Source of the DNA: Flavobacterium sharifuzzamanii
GTDB lineage: Bacteria > Bacteroidota > Bacteroidia > Flavobacteriales > Flavobacteriaceae
Assembly (NCBI RefSeq): GCF_003254585.1
Contig: NZ_QJGZ01000041.1
Span: forward strand, 124,001-188,000
Length of the DNA stretch: 64,000 nucleotides
Direction: 5' to 3'
Positions within the stretch are counted from its first letter, which is position 1. Every line of letters starts with the position of its first letter. A program made the position numbers and the translations under genes. The notes beneath the pieces were generated by a model. It did no database searches and had not been told where the DNA came from. It saw nothing but the letters and a program-made list of their open reading frames with translations. Shown here piece after piece: positions 23,786 to 33,600 of the stretch.

Positions 23786-25299
23786 ATTATATTAAGCATT
23801 TTTTGTGTCGCAATAATTGCCGCAACGGTCTGGTCAGAATCTAATCCGCGGGTTTTGAATTCTTTTCCATTGTTGACCCATGTAATAATGGTTTCGCACA
23901 ACGCATCAGAACTACTTCCTGGTGGGATTCTCACGGCATAATCGATCAATTTTGGAAGCGTAAGTTTCTTGCTTTTGTAAATCTTGGATAAAGCATTCAT
24001 AAAAGCATCAAATTGACCGTCCCCTTGTGCATTTTCTTCGATTATTTCTCCATTTAAATTTAAAGATAAAGTCGTAGATGGGCGCATTCCTTTAGAATGA
24101 ACCAGCATATAAGAGTTTATTGTGATTCTTTCTTCGTAAGTATGACTGTCCAAAACATCTGAAATAATGTATGGAAGATCTTCTTTCGTAACAGTTTCTT
24201 TTTTGTCGCCTAGTTCGATAATTCTTTGCGTAACCAATTTCAAATCTTCGTTGTTAAGTTTTAAACCTAATTCCTGAAGATTTTTTTCAATATTGGCTTT
24301 TCCAGAAGTTTTTCCTAAAGCGTATTTTCTTTTTCTTCCAAAACGTTCTGGAAGTAAATCATTAAAATAAAGATTGTTTTTGTTGTCTCCGTCGGCATGA
24401 ATTCCGGCAGTTTGAGTAAAAACGTTGTCACCTACAATTGGTTTGTTGGCAGGAATTCTATAACCTGTAAATGTTTCAACCAGCTTGCTTACAGAATACA
24501 AAGAGGTTTCTTTTACGTTGATATTTACTTCTGGCAGATAATCATTTATGACAGCAACAGTACTTTCAAGTGGCGCATTTCCAGCGCGTTCTCCCATTCC
24601 GTTTACCGTTACATGAAGTCCGTTGATTCCTGCTTTTATCGCTTCCATAACATTGGCAACGCTTAAATCATAATCATTATGAGCGTGGAAATCAAAATGT
24701 ATGGTTGGATATTTTGCCCTGATTTTCGAAATGAATTCAAAAGTCAAAGAAGGAATTAAAACTCCTAAAGTATCTGGAAGTAAAACTCTTTTGATTGGTT
24801 GTGTTGCTAAGAAATCCAAAAATTGAAAAACATAATCTGGAGAATTTCGCATTCCGTTGCTCCAGTCTTCTAGATAAACATTGGTCTCAATGTTATTTTC
24901 TTTGGCTAAAACAATGATTTCAGCGATTTCAGCGAAATGCTGTTCCGGAGTTTTTTTCAATTGATGCGTTAAGTGATTCATTGAACCTTTGGTCAATAAA
25001 TTCTGCACTTTTGCACCCGCTTTTTTCATCCAGTCGATTGAAACTCCTCCGTCAACAAATGTTAGGACTTCAATTCTGTTAATGTATCCTTTTTCTTCAG
25101 CCCAAGAAGTAATGCCTTTTACAGCCTGAAATTCTCCTTCGCTCACGCGGGCAGAAGCAATTTCGATTCTATCAATATTTAATTCTTCCAACAACAATTG
25201 CGCAATGGTCAGTTTTTCTGCAGCAGAAAATGAAACTCCTGATGTTTGTTCACCATCACGAAGCGTCGTATCCATTATTTCAATTTTTCTTTTTTCCAT
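23779..25299 (-). CDS. leuA: 2-isopropylmalate synthase family protein with regulatory domain
   Basis: A 506-aa acyl-CoA-condensing enzyme. HMGL-like TIM barrel: MDTTLRDGEQTSGVSFS, metal-binding HAHNDYDL, and the NGMGERAGNAPLE motif. A C-terminal LeuA allosteric domain follows (about 380-506), rich in SKGMRPSTTLSLNLNG and AVRIPPGSSSDALC. Operon position between leuD and leuB makes alpha-isopropylmalate synthase likely; the alternative is citramalate synthase, whose barrel is very similar and whose C-terminal domain is the same type. Start ATG at 25299 is clear. Confidence 0.85.
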   Translation of the reverse strand: MEKRKIEIMDTTLRDGEQTSGVSFSAAEKLTIAQLLLEELNIDRIEIASARVSEGEFQAVKGITSWAEEKGYINRIEVLTFVDGGVSIDWMKKAGAKVQNLLTKGSMNHLTHQLKKTPEQHFAEIAEIIVLAKENNIETNVYLEDWSNGMRNSPDYVFQFLDFLATQPIKRVLLPDTLGVLIPSLTFEFISKIRAKYPTIHFDFHAHNDYDLSVANVMEAIKAGINGLHVTVNGMGERAGNAPLESTVAVINDYLPEVNINVKETSLYSVSKLVETFTGYRIPANKPIVGDNVFTQTAGIHADGDNKNNLYFNDLLPERFGRKRKYALGKTSGKANIEKNLQELGLKLNNEDLKLVTQRIIELGDKKETVTKEDLPYIISDVLDSHTYEERITINSYMLVHSKGMRPSTTLSLNLNGEIIEENAQGDGQFDAFMNALSKIYKSKKLTLPKLIDYAVRIPPGSSSDALCETIITWVNNGKEFKTRGLDSDQTVAAIIATQKMLNIIT

Positions 25300-25321
25300 A
25301 TTGATATTCTATATTTCTGAT

Positions 25322-25499
25322 GTAATTTGACGCAGATTTTACGGATTTGCTATCGCAAAGACGCAGATTAACGCGGATTTTAATTTTAGTAAAAAATAAA
25401 AATCTGTTTTTTTCCGCGTCTTTGCGATAGCAAATCTGTTTTATCCGCGTCCTATTTATTCTAGAAAGACCCGACTGGTTTTTGAAGCCTGCCGGGTCT
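25322..25499. repeat. Composite inverted repeat between leuA and leuD
   Basis: A perfect 21-bp inverted repeat (25344-25364 with 25416-25436) built from 'ACGCAGATT' modules and flanked by further related modules, followed by a hairpin (25467-25473 with 25493-25499, AGACCCG/CGGGTCT). Both are common flavobacterial intergenic elements. Being inside an operon, they may affect mRNA stability or partly terminate transcription. Confidence 0.7.
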
Positions 25500-25521
25500 A
25501 ATAGACTGAATGATATTTCTA

Positions 25522-26118
25522 TTAGTACGGAAGTTTATCAGCGAAAGCCTTAATGTCTTCCTTCATGTCTTGTAAATAATCAATATCGTCAAAACCATTA
25601 ATTAGGTTGTTCTTTTTATAACCGTTAATAGCAAATGATTCTTGCTCACCAGTTGACAATAAGGTAATTGTTTGGTTTGGAAGATTGATTTCTAATTCTG
25701 TGTTAGGGTCAGCTTCAATAGCTTTGAAAATGTTAGCTAGAAATTCCGGGCTGATTTGAACTGGCAAAACACCAATATTCAAACAGTTTCCTTTGAAGAT
25801 ATCAGCAAAGAAACTAGAAACTACAGCGCGGAATCCGTAATCGTAAACTGCCCAAGCAGCGTGCTCTCTAGAAGATCCTGAACCAAAGTTTTTTCCTCCA
25901 ACTAAAATTTTCCCGCTGTAAGTTGGGTTGTTCAAAACGAAATCTGCTTTTGGAGTATCATCTCCATTATATCTCCAGTCTCTGAAAAGGTTATCTCCAA
26001 AACCTTCACGTTTTGTAGCTTTTAAGAAACGAGCTGGAATGATTTGATCTGTATCTACGTTCTCAATTGGCAACGGAACTCCGCTGCTAGTAAGTATATT
26101 AAATTTATCGTATGCCAT
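25522..26118 (-). CDS. leuD: 3-isopropylmalate dehydratase small subunit
   Basis: 198-aa swivelling domain of the leucine-pathway isomerase, partner of LeuC. Landmarks: ENVDTDQIIPARFLK, GGKNFGSGSSREHAAWAVYDYG and FKGNCLNIGVLPV. Normal length. It sits 170 bp after leuC with an inverted repeat in between, and is expected to be translated from the same mRNA. Confidence 0.96.
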   Translation of the reverse strand: MAYDKFNILTSSGVPLPIENVDTDQIIPARFLKATKREGFGDNLFRDWRYNGDDTPKADFVLNNPTYSGKILVGGKNFGSGSSREHAAWAVYDYGFRAVVSSFFADIFKGNCLNIGVLPVQISPEFLANIFKAIEADPNTELEINLPNQTITLLSTGEQESFAINGYKKNNLINGFDDIDYLQDMKEDIKAFADKLPY

Positions 26119-26135
26119 TTTGATTTTTGATTTTA

Positions 26136-26273
26136 GATTAACGATTTCTGATTTTAGATTTGTTGTTGTGTCTTAAAATTGTAATCGTTAATGTTTTTTG
26201 TAAAATGTAAATTGAAATTTTAGAAGATTTTTTAATGAAGCGTATCGAAATCTGAAATCAAAAATCGTTAATC
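26136..26273. repeat. Inverted repeat between leuD and leuC
   Basis: Arms 26136-26161 and 26248-26273 (26 nt, two mismatches), with GATTAACGATTT at the left outer end and AAATCGTTAATC at the right. A third type of dispersed palindrome within the same operon. Confidence 0.7.
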
Positions 26274-26288
26274 TTCATTCCTAAATCT

Positions 26289-27683
26289 TTAAAAAAGCTC
26301 TCTCGGATCTGTTAGTTTTCCTGTAACAGCAGCTGCAGCAGCCATAATTGGACTTGCTAAAAGCGTTCTTGAACCAGGACCTTGACGACCTTCAAAGTTT
26401 CGGTTTGAAGTACTTACTGCATATTTTCCAGCAGGAACTTTATCATCGTTCATTGCTAAACAAGCAGAACAACCCGGCTGACGCAATACGAAACCAGCTT
26501 CTGTTAGGATATCTAAAATTCCTTCTTCTTTAATCTGAGCTTCAACAACGTGAGAACCTGGAACTAACCAAGCGGTAACATTATCTGCTTTTTTTCTTCC
26601 TTTTACAATTTCAGCAAAAGCTCTAAAATCTTCAATACGTCCGTTTGTACAGCTTCCTAAGAAAACGTAGTCGATTTGTTTTCCAATCATTACGTCATCT
26701 TCGTTGAAGCCCATGTAAGCTAAAGACTTTTTGTAAGTTTCCTCACCGCCTTCAACCTCTTTTGCACTCGGGATATGTTTTGTGATACCAATTCCCATTC
26801 CAGGGTTAGTACCGTAAGTAATCATTGGTTCGATATCTTCAGCTTTGATATTTAATTCAGCATCAAAAATAGCATCTGCATCAGTTTTCAAAGTTTTCCA
26901 ATATTCAACAGCTTTTGTCCAAGCTTCTCCTTTTGGAGCGTAAAGTCTTCCTTCTAAGAAATCGAAAGTAGTTTGGTCAGGAGCAATCATTCCTCCACGA
27001 GCACCCATTTCGATACTTAAGTTACAAACTGTCATACGGCCTTCCATAGTCATGTTTTCGAAAACATCACCAGCATATTCAACAAAATATCCTGTACCTC
27101 CAGAAGTAGTTAATTGAGCAATAATATAAAGAGCAACGTCTTTTGGACCAACACCTTTGCTTAATTTACCATTGACGTTGATACGCATTTTCTTTGGTTT
27201 AGGCTGCATAATACATTGCGTAGAAAGCACCATTTCAACCTCAGATGTTCCGATACCAAAAGCAATAGCTCCAAAAGCACCGTGAGTAGATGTATGCGAA
27301 TCCCCGCATACAATAGTAGCACCTGGCAAAGTAATTCCGTTTTCAGGACCAACTACGTGCACAATTCCATTTTTTTGGTGACCTAATCCCCAGTGCGAAA
27401 TTCCGTATTCGTTTGCATTGTCTTCAAGAGCTTTAAGCTGGTTTGCAGAAAGCGGATCCTGAACTGGTAAATGTTGGTTTATGGTTGGTGTATTGTGGTC
27501 GGCAGTTGCAAAAGTACGTTCCGGATATAATACGTTAACGCCTCTTGATTTTAATCCTAAAAAAGCAACAGGACTCGTAACTTCATGAATGAAATGACGG
27601 TCAATAAAAAACACATCTGGTCCATCTTCAATTTTACGCACAACATGTGAATCCCATACTTTGTCAAATAATGTCTTACTCAT
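26289..27683 (-). CDS. leuC: 3-isopropylmalate dehydratase large subunit
   Basis: 464-aa aconitase-family subunit carrying the [4Fe-4S] cluster. Cluster cysteines are visible in VFLGSCTNGRIEDFRAFA and in RQPGCSACLAMN. Substrate motifs include IVCGDSHTSTHGAFGA and the end GPGSRTLLASPIMAAAAAVTG. First gene of leuCDAB, with a well-formed promoter upstream. Confidence 0.97.
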   Translation of the reverse strand: MSKTLFDKVWDSHVVRKIEDGPDVFFIDRHFIHEVTSPVAFLGLKSRGVNVLYPERTFATADHNTPTINQHLPVQDPLSANQLKALEDNANEYGISHWGLGHQKNGIVHVVGPENGITLPGATIVCGDSHTSTHGAFGAIAFGIGTSEVEMVLSTQCIMQPKPKKMRINVNGKLSKGVGPKDVALYIIAQLTTSGGTGYFVEYAGDVFENMTMEGRMTVCNLSIEMGARGGMIAPDQTTFDFLEGRLYAPKGEAWTKAVEYWKTLKTDADAIFDAELNIKAEDIEPMITYGTNPGMGIGITKHIPSAKEVEGGEETYKKSLAYMGFNEDDVMIGKQIDYVFLGSCTNGRIEDFRAFAEIVKGRKKADNVTAWLVPGSHVVEAQIKEEGILDILTEAGFVLRQPGCSACLAMNDDKVPAGKYAVSTSNRNFEGRQGPGSRTLLASPIMAAAAAVTGKLTDPRELF

Positions 27684-27748
27684 TTTTTATTTTTTTTAAT
27701 TGTAATTTCTATAACCACAGCAATTTCCTGTTCATTATAATAGCAAAA

Positions 27749-27778
27749 CAAAAGTAAAAAAAGATAAAAAAGCGTCAA
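27749..27778 (-). promoter_or_regulatory. Promoter of the leuCDAB operon
   Basis: On the minus strand, TTG (27776-27778), 19-bp spacer, TACTTTTG (27749-27756): a full match to the Bacteroidetes -33/-7 consensus. It is 65 bp upstream of leuC. No leader peptide with a run of Leu codons was seen between it and leuC. Confidence 0.75.
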
Positions 27779-28201
27779 TTTCAATATTTCATTATATACG
27801 ATACCCAAACTAATTTACAAATTGCCAAATGGCTTTTGCAGACTAAAATTTGAAAGAAAAATGATAAAGAAACTGATTTGCTTTTTCTTTTTCGGCTTTA
27901 ATTTTTCTTGTTTGTTTTTTGTTTTAATAGTTTGCAAATTTATCTCAAAATCAGTATAAAATATAAGAATTTGTTTGAAAAAATCTAACAAAATGAATAA
28001 AAATAGTAATAATTGTTAGTTTTGATTTCTTTGTAAAAAGTGTGTTTTTTGGGTTTTTTAAAGCTTTTCAAGGTGCTTTTCGGGTATTATCTAGATTCAA
28101 TAAAACATCAAAATACTACGACATCCAAGAAGTGTATTTTTATGAAATTTTATGATTTTTTGAGACAGAAATTGATTTTTTGAGAGTAGTATTTTTAAAA
28201 G
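27779..28201. other. AT-rich intergenic region, no gene recognised
   Basis: 423 bp between the leu promoter and the end of an AraC gene. Poly-T and poly-A tracts dominate. A 32-codon ORF (27859 onward, plus strand) encodes only Phe/Cys/Leu-rich low-complexity sequence and is not supported. No terminator hairpin was found. Confidence 0.5.
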
Positions 28202-29122
28202 TTAATTCAACGAATTTTTAAATTCTAATGGAGTAAGATTGGTTTTCTTTTTGAATAATTTACTAAATGACTGCGGATACTCAAAACCTAATTGATAAGC
28301 AATTTCTGCTACTGAAAGATTGGTAGTAATCAAGAAATCTTTTGATTTTTCTATTAATTTCGAATGAATGTGCTGTTGCGCATTTAGTCCCGTTAAGTTG
28401 CGAAGCATGTCGCTTAAGTAATGACTTGAAACATTAATCTGCGAAGCAAGAAATTCTACTGTTGGCAATCCTCTTTTTAAGGTTTCTGAATTGCTGATAT
28501 AGTTATCAAGAGTTTCTTCGACTTTTAATAATAAATCGTGACTGATGGTTTTTCTGGTAATAAATTGTCGTTTGTAAAAACGATTGCTGTAATTCAGCAA
28601 AACATCAATATATGAAACAATTACATCCTGGCTCATTTCATCAATTGCGGTATTGAGTTCGTTGTCGATACTTTGCAATAATCCGATAATAATTGTTTTT
28701 TCACTGTCTGAAAGATGCAGCGCTTCATTGGTATCATAAGAAAAGAAGCCATATTTTTTGATGCTTTTTCCCAAAGGATAATTTCGAATAAAATCGGGAT
28801 GAAATAGAAGTGTATAACCTCCGTATTCAACGCCTTCTTCATTTTCAGTAAAAATTAACTGAGTTGGGGAAGCAAACATAAGTCCGCCTTCGTTGAAATC
28901 ATAATAGCCTTGACCGTAGCCCATTTTTCCTTTGGTAGAAAACTTATAAGAGATCTTATAAAAATCAAGCAAAAAGGCATGATTCGCCAAATCTTCATTA
29001 ATGACCAACTGCGTATTGTCGACCAAACTTACCATCGGATGAAATGGTTTTGGCAGTTGAAGCAGGTCGTGAAATTGCGATATAGAAGAGATTTTTGCTG
29101 GATTATTGTTTTTCTTTTCCAT
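28202..29122 (-). CDS. AraC-family transcriptional regulator
   Basis: 306 aa. The N-terminal 180 residues are a cupin-like sensor (FHPMVSLVDNTQLVINED; YDFNEGGLMFASPTQLIF). The C-terminal AraC domain has LPTVEFLASQINVSSHYLSDM and a second HTH with VAEIAYQLGFEYPQSFSKLF, ending TNLTPLEFKNSLN. It lies downstream of an SDR gene on the same strand, a frequent pairing in Bacteroidetes where the AraC protein controls the SDR. The inducer is unknown. Confidence 0.9.
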   Translation of the reverse strand: MEKKNNNPAKISSISQFHDLLQLPKPFHPMVSLVDNTQLVINEDLANHAFLLDFYKISYKFSTKGKMGYGQGYYDFNEGGLMFASPTQLIFTENEEGVEYGGYTLLFHPDFIRNYPLGKSIKKYGFFSYDTNEALHLSDSEKTIIIGLLQSIDNELNTAIDEMSQDVIVSYIDVLLNYSNRFYKRQFITRKTISHDLLLKVEETLDNYISNSETLKRGLPTVEFLASQINVSSHYLSDMLRNLTGLNAQQHIHSKLIEKSKDFLITTNLSVAEIAYQLGFEYPQSFSKLFKKKTNLTPLEFKNSLN

Positions 29123-29202
29123 GATATAAAAGTAAGAAAATTTAAGAGACTAAAATTAGCTTCGGAGAAGCGAAATATTTATAGAAATTGTTTTTAGTAT
29201 TG

Positions 29203-29316
29203 AGAGCAGAGCTCCAGCGGAGCGACATATTCATTGCGATAAATATTTCGCTCCTCTGGAGCTCTTTTGTATCCGGATTATTGAATTTCTATACATATTT
29301 AGCTCCTCTGGAGCTT
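29203..29316. repeat. Intergenic 'GAGCTCC..GGAGC' inverted repeat
   Basis: Inverted arms around 29208-29230 and 29242-29264 (GAGCTCCAGCGGAGCGAC type), with a third partial copy ending near 29316 (GCTCCTCTGGAGC). GC-richer than the surroundings; a dispersed palindromic element between the SDR and AraC genes. Confidence 0.65.
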
Positions 29317-29362
29317 GATAAAAGAATGTTCAATGCTTTTTGGATAGCCTTATTAGGAATTA

Positions 29363-30166
29363 TTATTCTCCAAAAAATTGTTTACCAAATTCAGAACGAA
29401 AAACTTCGTCTCCAACTTCTAGTCTTTGTTTGTAAAGCGCTTTTGCATCCTCACCCGCAACATATCTTAATTGATCTTTTCCATCTGTAGCAGCTTCATA
29501 AACCACGTTGGCAATTTGCTCAGGAGTTGAGGCCATTTCAAACATGGTGTCAACGTTTCCGAACATTTTATTGGTCATTGTTTCGTATTCTGGAAGAGTG
29601 CTTGTGTCAAGTGAACCGTGCAAAAATTCTGTTTTAATTGCTCCAGGAGAAACTGTTTTAATGTTTATGCCAAACGGATTTAATTCGTAAGCCATACTTT
29701 CGCTCCAGCCTTCCAATCCCCATTTTGTAGCATGATAGATTGATCCTAAAGGGAAAGCAATCAATCCGCCGATAGAAGTCGTTGAAATAAATGAACCATT
29801 TTTTCTTTCTCTGAAATAAGGAATAAATGCATTTGTAACGCGAATTACTCCCAATAAATTAGTGTCTAATTGTTTGGTGATTTGATCGTCAGTTAAACTT
29901 TCTAAAGGACCAATTAACCCATAACCAGCATTGTTAAAAACGATGTCAATATCACTAATTTCAAGCGCTTTTTGAACTGTAGTTTGAATTTGATCATAAT
30001 TGGTAACGTCTAATGGTAAAAGCGTTACGTTTTTTAATTGAGAAAGCTCGGTTTCTTTTTCGGGATTTCTCATGGTTGCAATTACATTCCATCCTTGCTC
30101 GTGGAATAATTTTGCTGTTGCTTTTCCTAAACCTGATGATGCGCCTGTGATAAAAATTGTTTTCAT
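29363..30166 (-). CDS. Short-chain dehydrogenase/reductase
   Basis: 267 aa from the ATG at 30166; the longer ORF start at 30205 adds 13 residues before the beta-strand and is unlikely. Classical SDR: cofactor loop TGASSGLGKA (residues 7-16), NNAGYG, catalytic Ser in STTSIGG and Tyr/Lys in YHATKWG. The C-terminal part resembles the oxidoreductases paired with AraC regulators. NADP(H) is likely because a basic residue follows the second strand (TMRNPEK). Substrate unknown. Confidence 0.93.
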   Translation of the reverse strand: MKTIFITGASSGLGKATAKLFHEQGWNVIATMRNPEKETELSQLKNVTLLPLDVTNYDQIQTTVQKALEISDIDIVFNNAGYGLIGPLESLTDDQITKQLDTNLLGVIRVTNAFIPYFRERKNGSFISTTSIGGLIAFPLGSIYHATKWGLEGWSESMAYELNPFGINIKTVSPGAIKTEFLHGSLDTSTLPEYETMTNKMFGNVDTMFEMASTPEQIANVVYEAATDGKDQLRYVAGEDAKALYKQRLEVGDEVFRSEFGKQFFGE

Positions 30167-30311
30167 AATTATTGTTTTTTTAATTGTTATAATTTGATGA
30201 AGCAAAGTTCAGAATACACTGCAGTTTGAAAGTGTTCATTTTGGTGTAATGAGTATCCAAAATGAATAATTAGAGTTTTTGGATTAAAAAGTTTTGAGTT
30301 TAATTGTTTTG

Positions 30312-30443
30312 AACACATAGAAACATAGTTTTTCTTTGTCTACAAAGGCGTTTCACTTATTTTAAAAACACATAGCTATGTGTAAAAATCTAGATTTTTT
30401 TAATTATCTTTTTAGAAAACTTTAATCTATGTTTCTATGTGTT
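30312..30443. repeat. Inverted repeat 'AACACATAGAAACATAG' upstream of dnaE
   Basis: Perfect 17-bp inverted arms at 30312-30328 and 30427-30443, plus an inner ACACATAGCTATGTGT palindrome near 30370. A dispersed element in the roughly 480-bp divergent gap between the SDR gene and dnaE; the rest of the gap is plain AT-rich DNA with a TAAATTTG -7-like element at 30529-30536. Confidence 0.65.
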
Positions 30444-30645
30444 TAATTTTTTTACGAACTGAATTCATGGAGTTTTAATTAACGTTTTTGTTAACAACTT
30501 TAGCTTCTTTATTTCTGTAAAAAAAGCGTAAATTTGAATTCCTCCGATTTTTCATTTTGCATTTTATTATGTTTCATGTTGTCAATGGTTTACAATGTGA
30601 AAGATATGAAATTTGGAGCTTTAAAACTTGACTTTTTATAATTCT

Positions 30646-33600
30646 ATGTATTTAATATTCGATACCGAAACAACCGGATTACCAAAACGCTGGGATGCCC
30701 CGATTACCGATTCTGACAATTGGCCTCGCTGTATACAAATCGCGTGGCAGCTTCATGATGAAATGGGGCAGCTTGTAGAACATCAGGATTATTTGGTAAA
30801 ACCAGAAGGATTTAACATTCCGTATGATGCCGAGCGTATTCACGGAATTTCAACTGAATTGGCTGAAGCCGATGGAATCACTTTGGCCGAAGTTTTAGAG
30901 AAATTCAATATTGCCTTAAGCAAAACCAAATTTATCGTTGGACAGAATTTAGGTTTCGACGTTAATATTATGGGAGCCGAATTCCATAGAATGGGAGTAG
31001 ATTCGACTATGGCTTCGATTCCAGTTTTGGATACTTGTACCGAAGTTACGGCTTCGTTATTACAGCTTCCGGGAGGTCGTGGGGGAAAATTCAAGTTGCC
31101 AACTTTGACCGAATTACACAGCTATCTTTTCGATCAGCCATTCGCGGAAGCGCACAACGCAACTGCCGACGTTGAGGCAACTACGCGTTGTTTTCTTGAA
31201 TTGGTTAGAAGAGAGGTTTTTACCAAAGAAGAATTAGATGTTCCGAAGGAATATTTCAAAGATTTTCAGGAAAGAAATCCAGAGCCATTTAAGCTTATTG
31301 GTTTAAAACACATCAATTTAAAAGCAGCTTCTGATAAAATCAGAGAACAGCTTAAAGCTTTAGCTGGAGAAGGAACCCAAAATGTTGTTTCAGAAGAAGA
31401 CAAAGCCGATTTCAAAGCAGCAAAATTTGCACATTTACACAATCATACACAGTTTTCGGTACTTCAATCTACTATCGGAATTGGGAATATTGTTGCGGCT
31501 GCAGCTAAAAACGGAATGCCAGCCGTGGCCATGACCGATACTGGAAATATGATGGGAGCTTTCCATTTTGTGAGTGCTGTTATGAACCACAATAAAGCGG
31601 CTTCTGGAAAAAATAAAGCTCTAGTTGAAGCAGGAGAAGAACCAACAGAGACAGAGGTTAAACCAATTGTAGGCTGTGAATTTAATATCTGTGAAAATCA
31701 TTTAGATAAAAGCAAAAAAGACAATGGTTATCAGGTTGTTTTGATGGCCAAAAATAAAGCGGGTTACCACAACTTAGCCAAAATGGCTTCTATTGCTTAT
31801 ACTGACGGATTTTACTATGTTCCAAGGATTGACAGAAAGATTGTGGAGCAATACAAAGGCGATATCATGGTTTTGTCTGGGAATTTATATGGAGAAATTC
31901 CGAGTAAAATCCTAAACATTGGTGAAAACCAAGCCGAAGAAGCTTTAATTTGGTGGAAAGAACAATTTGGTGAAGATTTCTATCTGGAAGTTATGCGCCA
32001 CAATCAGGAAGATGAAAATCGTGTCAACAAAACCTTGATTGAGTTTGCTAAAAAACACGATGTAAAGCTAATTGCTACCAATAATACTTATTATTTAAAT
32101 AAAGAAGATGCCAATGCCCACGATATTTTGCTTTGCGTAAAAGACGGTGAAAAGCAGGCAACACCTATTGGACGCGGACGTGGCTATCGCTACGGACTTC
32201 CAAATCAGGAATACTATTTCAAGTCGCAAGAAGAGATGAAAAAACTCTTTGCCGATTTGCCGGAAGCCATTATTAATATTCAAGAAATAATTGATAAGGT
32301 TGAAGGATATTCGCTTTATCGTGATGTATTGCTTCCGAAATTTGAAATTCCGGATGAATTTGTTGATCCAGAAGATGAAAAAGACAATGGTGTTCGTGGA
32401 GAAAATGCTTATTTGCGACACCTTACTATGGAAGGTGCCAAAAGGCGTTATGGCGAAATCACCGAATCGATTCAAGAGCGCCTTGATTTTGAGTTAATGA
32501 CAATTTCGAATTCAGGTTATCCGGGTTACTTTTTGATTGTACAGGATTTCATCGCCGAAGCTAGAAAAATGGACGTTTCGGTAGGTCCGGGCCGTGGATC
32601 TGCAGCGGGTTCAGCCGTTGCATATTGCCTCGGTATTACCAATATTGATCCGATTAAATATGATTTACTTTTTGAGCGTTTCCTAAATCCTGACCGTGTA
32701 TCGATGCCCGATATTGATATCGACTTTGATGATGAGGGTCGTGGCCGTGTAATGGAATACGTAATCAATAAATACGGTCAAAAACAGGTTGCTCAGATTA
32801 TCACTTATGGTAAAATGGCAACCAAATCGGCAATTCGTGATACGGCGCGTGTACTGGATTTACCTTTATTTGAAGCCGATAGAATCGCAAAACTGATTCC
32901 GGGAATGATGCCGTCAAAATGGAACTTGGCGCGTTTTATTTCTGAAAGTGAAGAAGAAGTCAAAAAAGCCCTTCGTTCTGACGAATTTGATAATGTAAAA
33001 GAATTAATCGCCATTGCCAATGAAGATGATTTGGCAGGAGAAACCATTCAGCAGGCAAAAATTCTGGAAGGATCGATGCGTAATACGGGAATTCACGCCT
33101 GCGGGGTAATCATTACGCCGTCGGATATTACGAATTATGTTCCTGTTACCACTGCAAAAGATTCAGATTTATATGTAACACAGTTTGACAACTCGGTTGC
33201 AGAAAGTGCCGGATTGCTTAAAATGGACTTCTTGGGTCTGAAGACCCTTACGCTGATAAAAGATACCGTAAAACTGGTAAAATATAGAACAGGAATCGAA
33301 TTAAATCCAGATACTTTCCCAATTGATGACGAAGAAACGTATGCGCTTTTCCAAAGAGGTGAAACGGTTGGAATCTTCCAATACGAGTCACCTGGGATGC
33401 AGAAATATATGAAAGATCTGAAACCAACAGTTTTTGGAGATTTAATTGCGATGAATGCACTTTATCGTCCGGGACCTTTGGAGTATATTCCGTCTTTCGT
33501 TCGAAGAAAAAATGGTGACGAAGAAATTAAATACGATTTAGATGCCTGTGCCGAATATTTGTCTGAAACCTACGGAATTACGGTTTACCAAGAGCAGGTA

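Noticed and set aside
24397..24666. 89-aa ORF antisense to leuA
   Set aside because: Shadow of a well-supported gene on the other strand.
27859..27957. 32-codon ORF upstream of leuC on the plus strand
   Set aside because: Low-complexity Phe-rich sequence in AT-rich DNA, wrong strand for a leu leader peptide and no Leu run.
29188..29490. 100-aa ORF across the SDR-AraC spacer
   Set aside because: Runs through the dispersed palindrome and antisense to the SDR gene.
32095..32475. 126-aa ORF antisense to dnaE
   Set aside because: Composition is that of a reverse-frame shadow (Ile/Phe/Asn-rich), with no domain or promoter.
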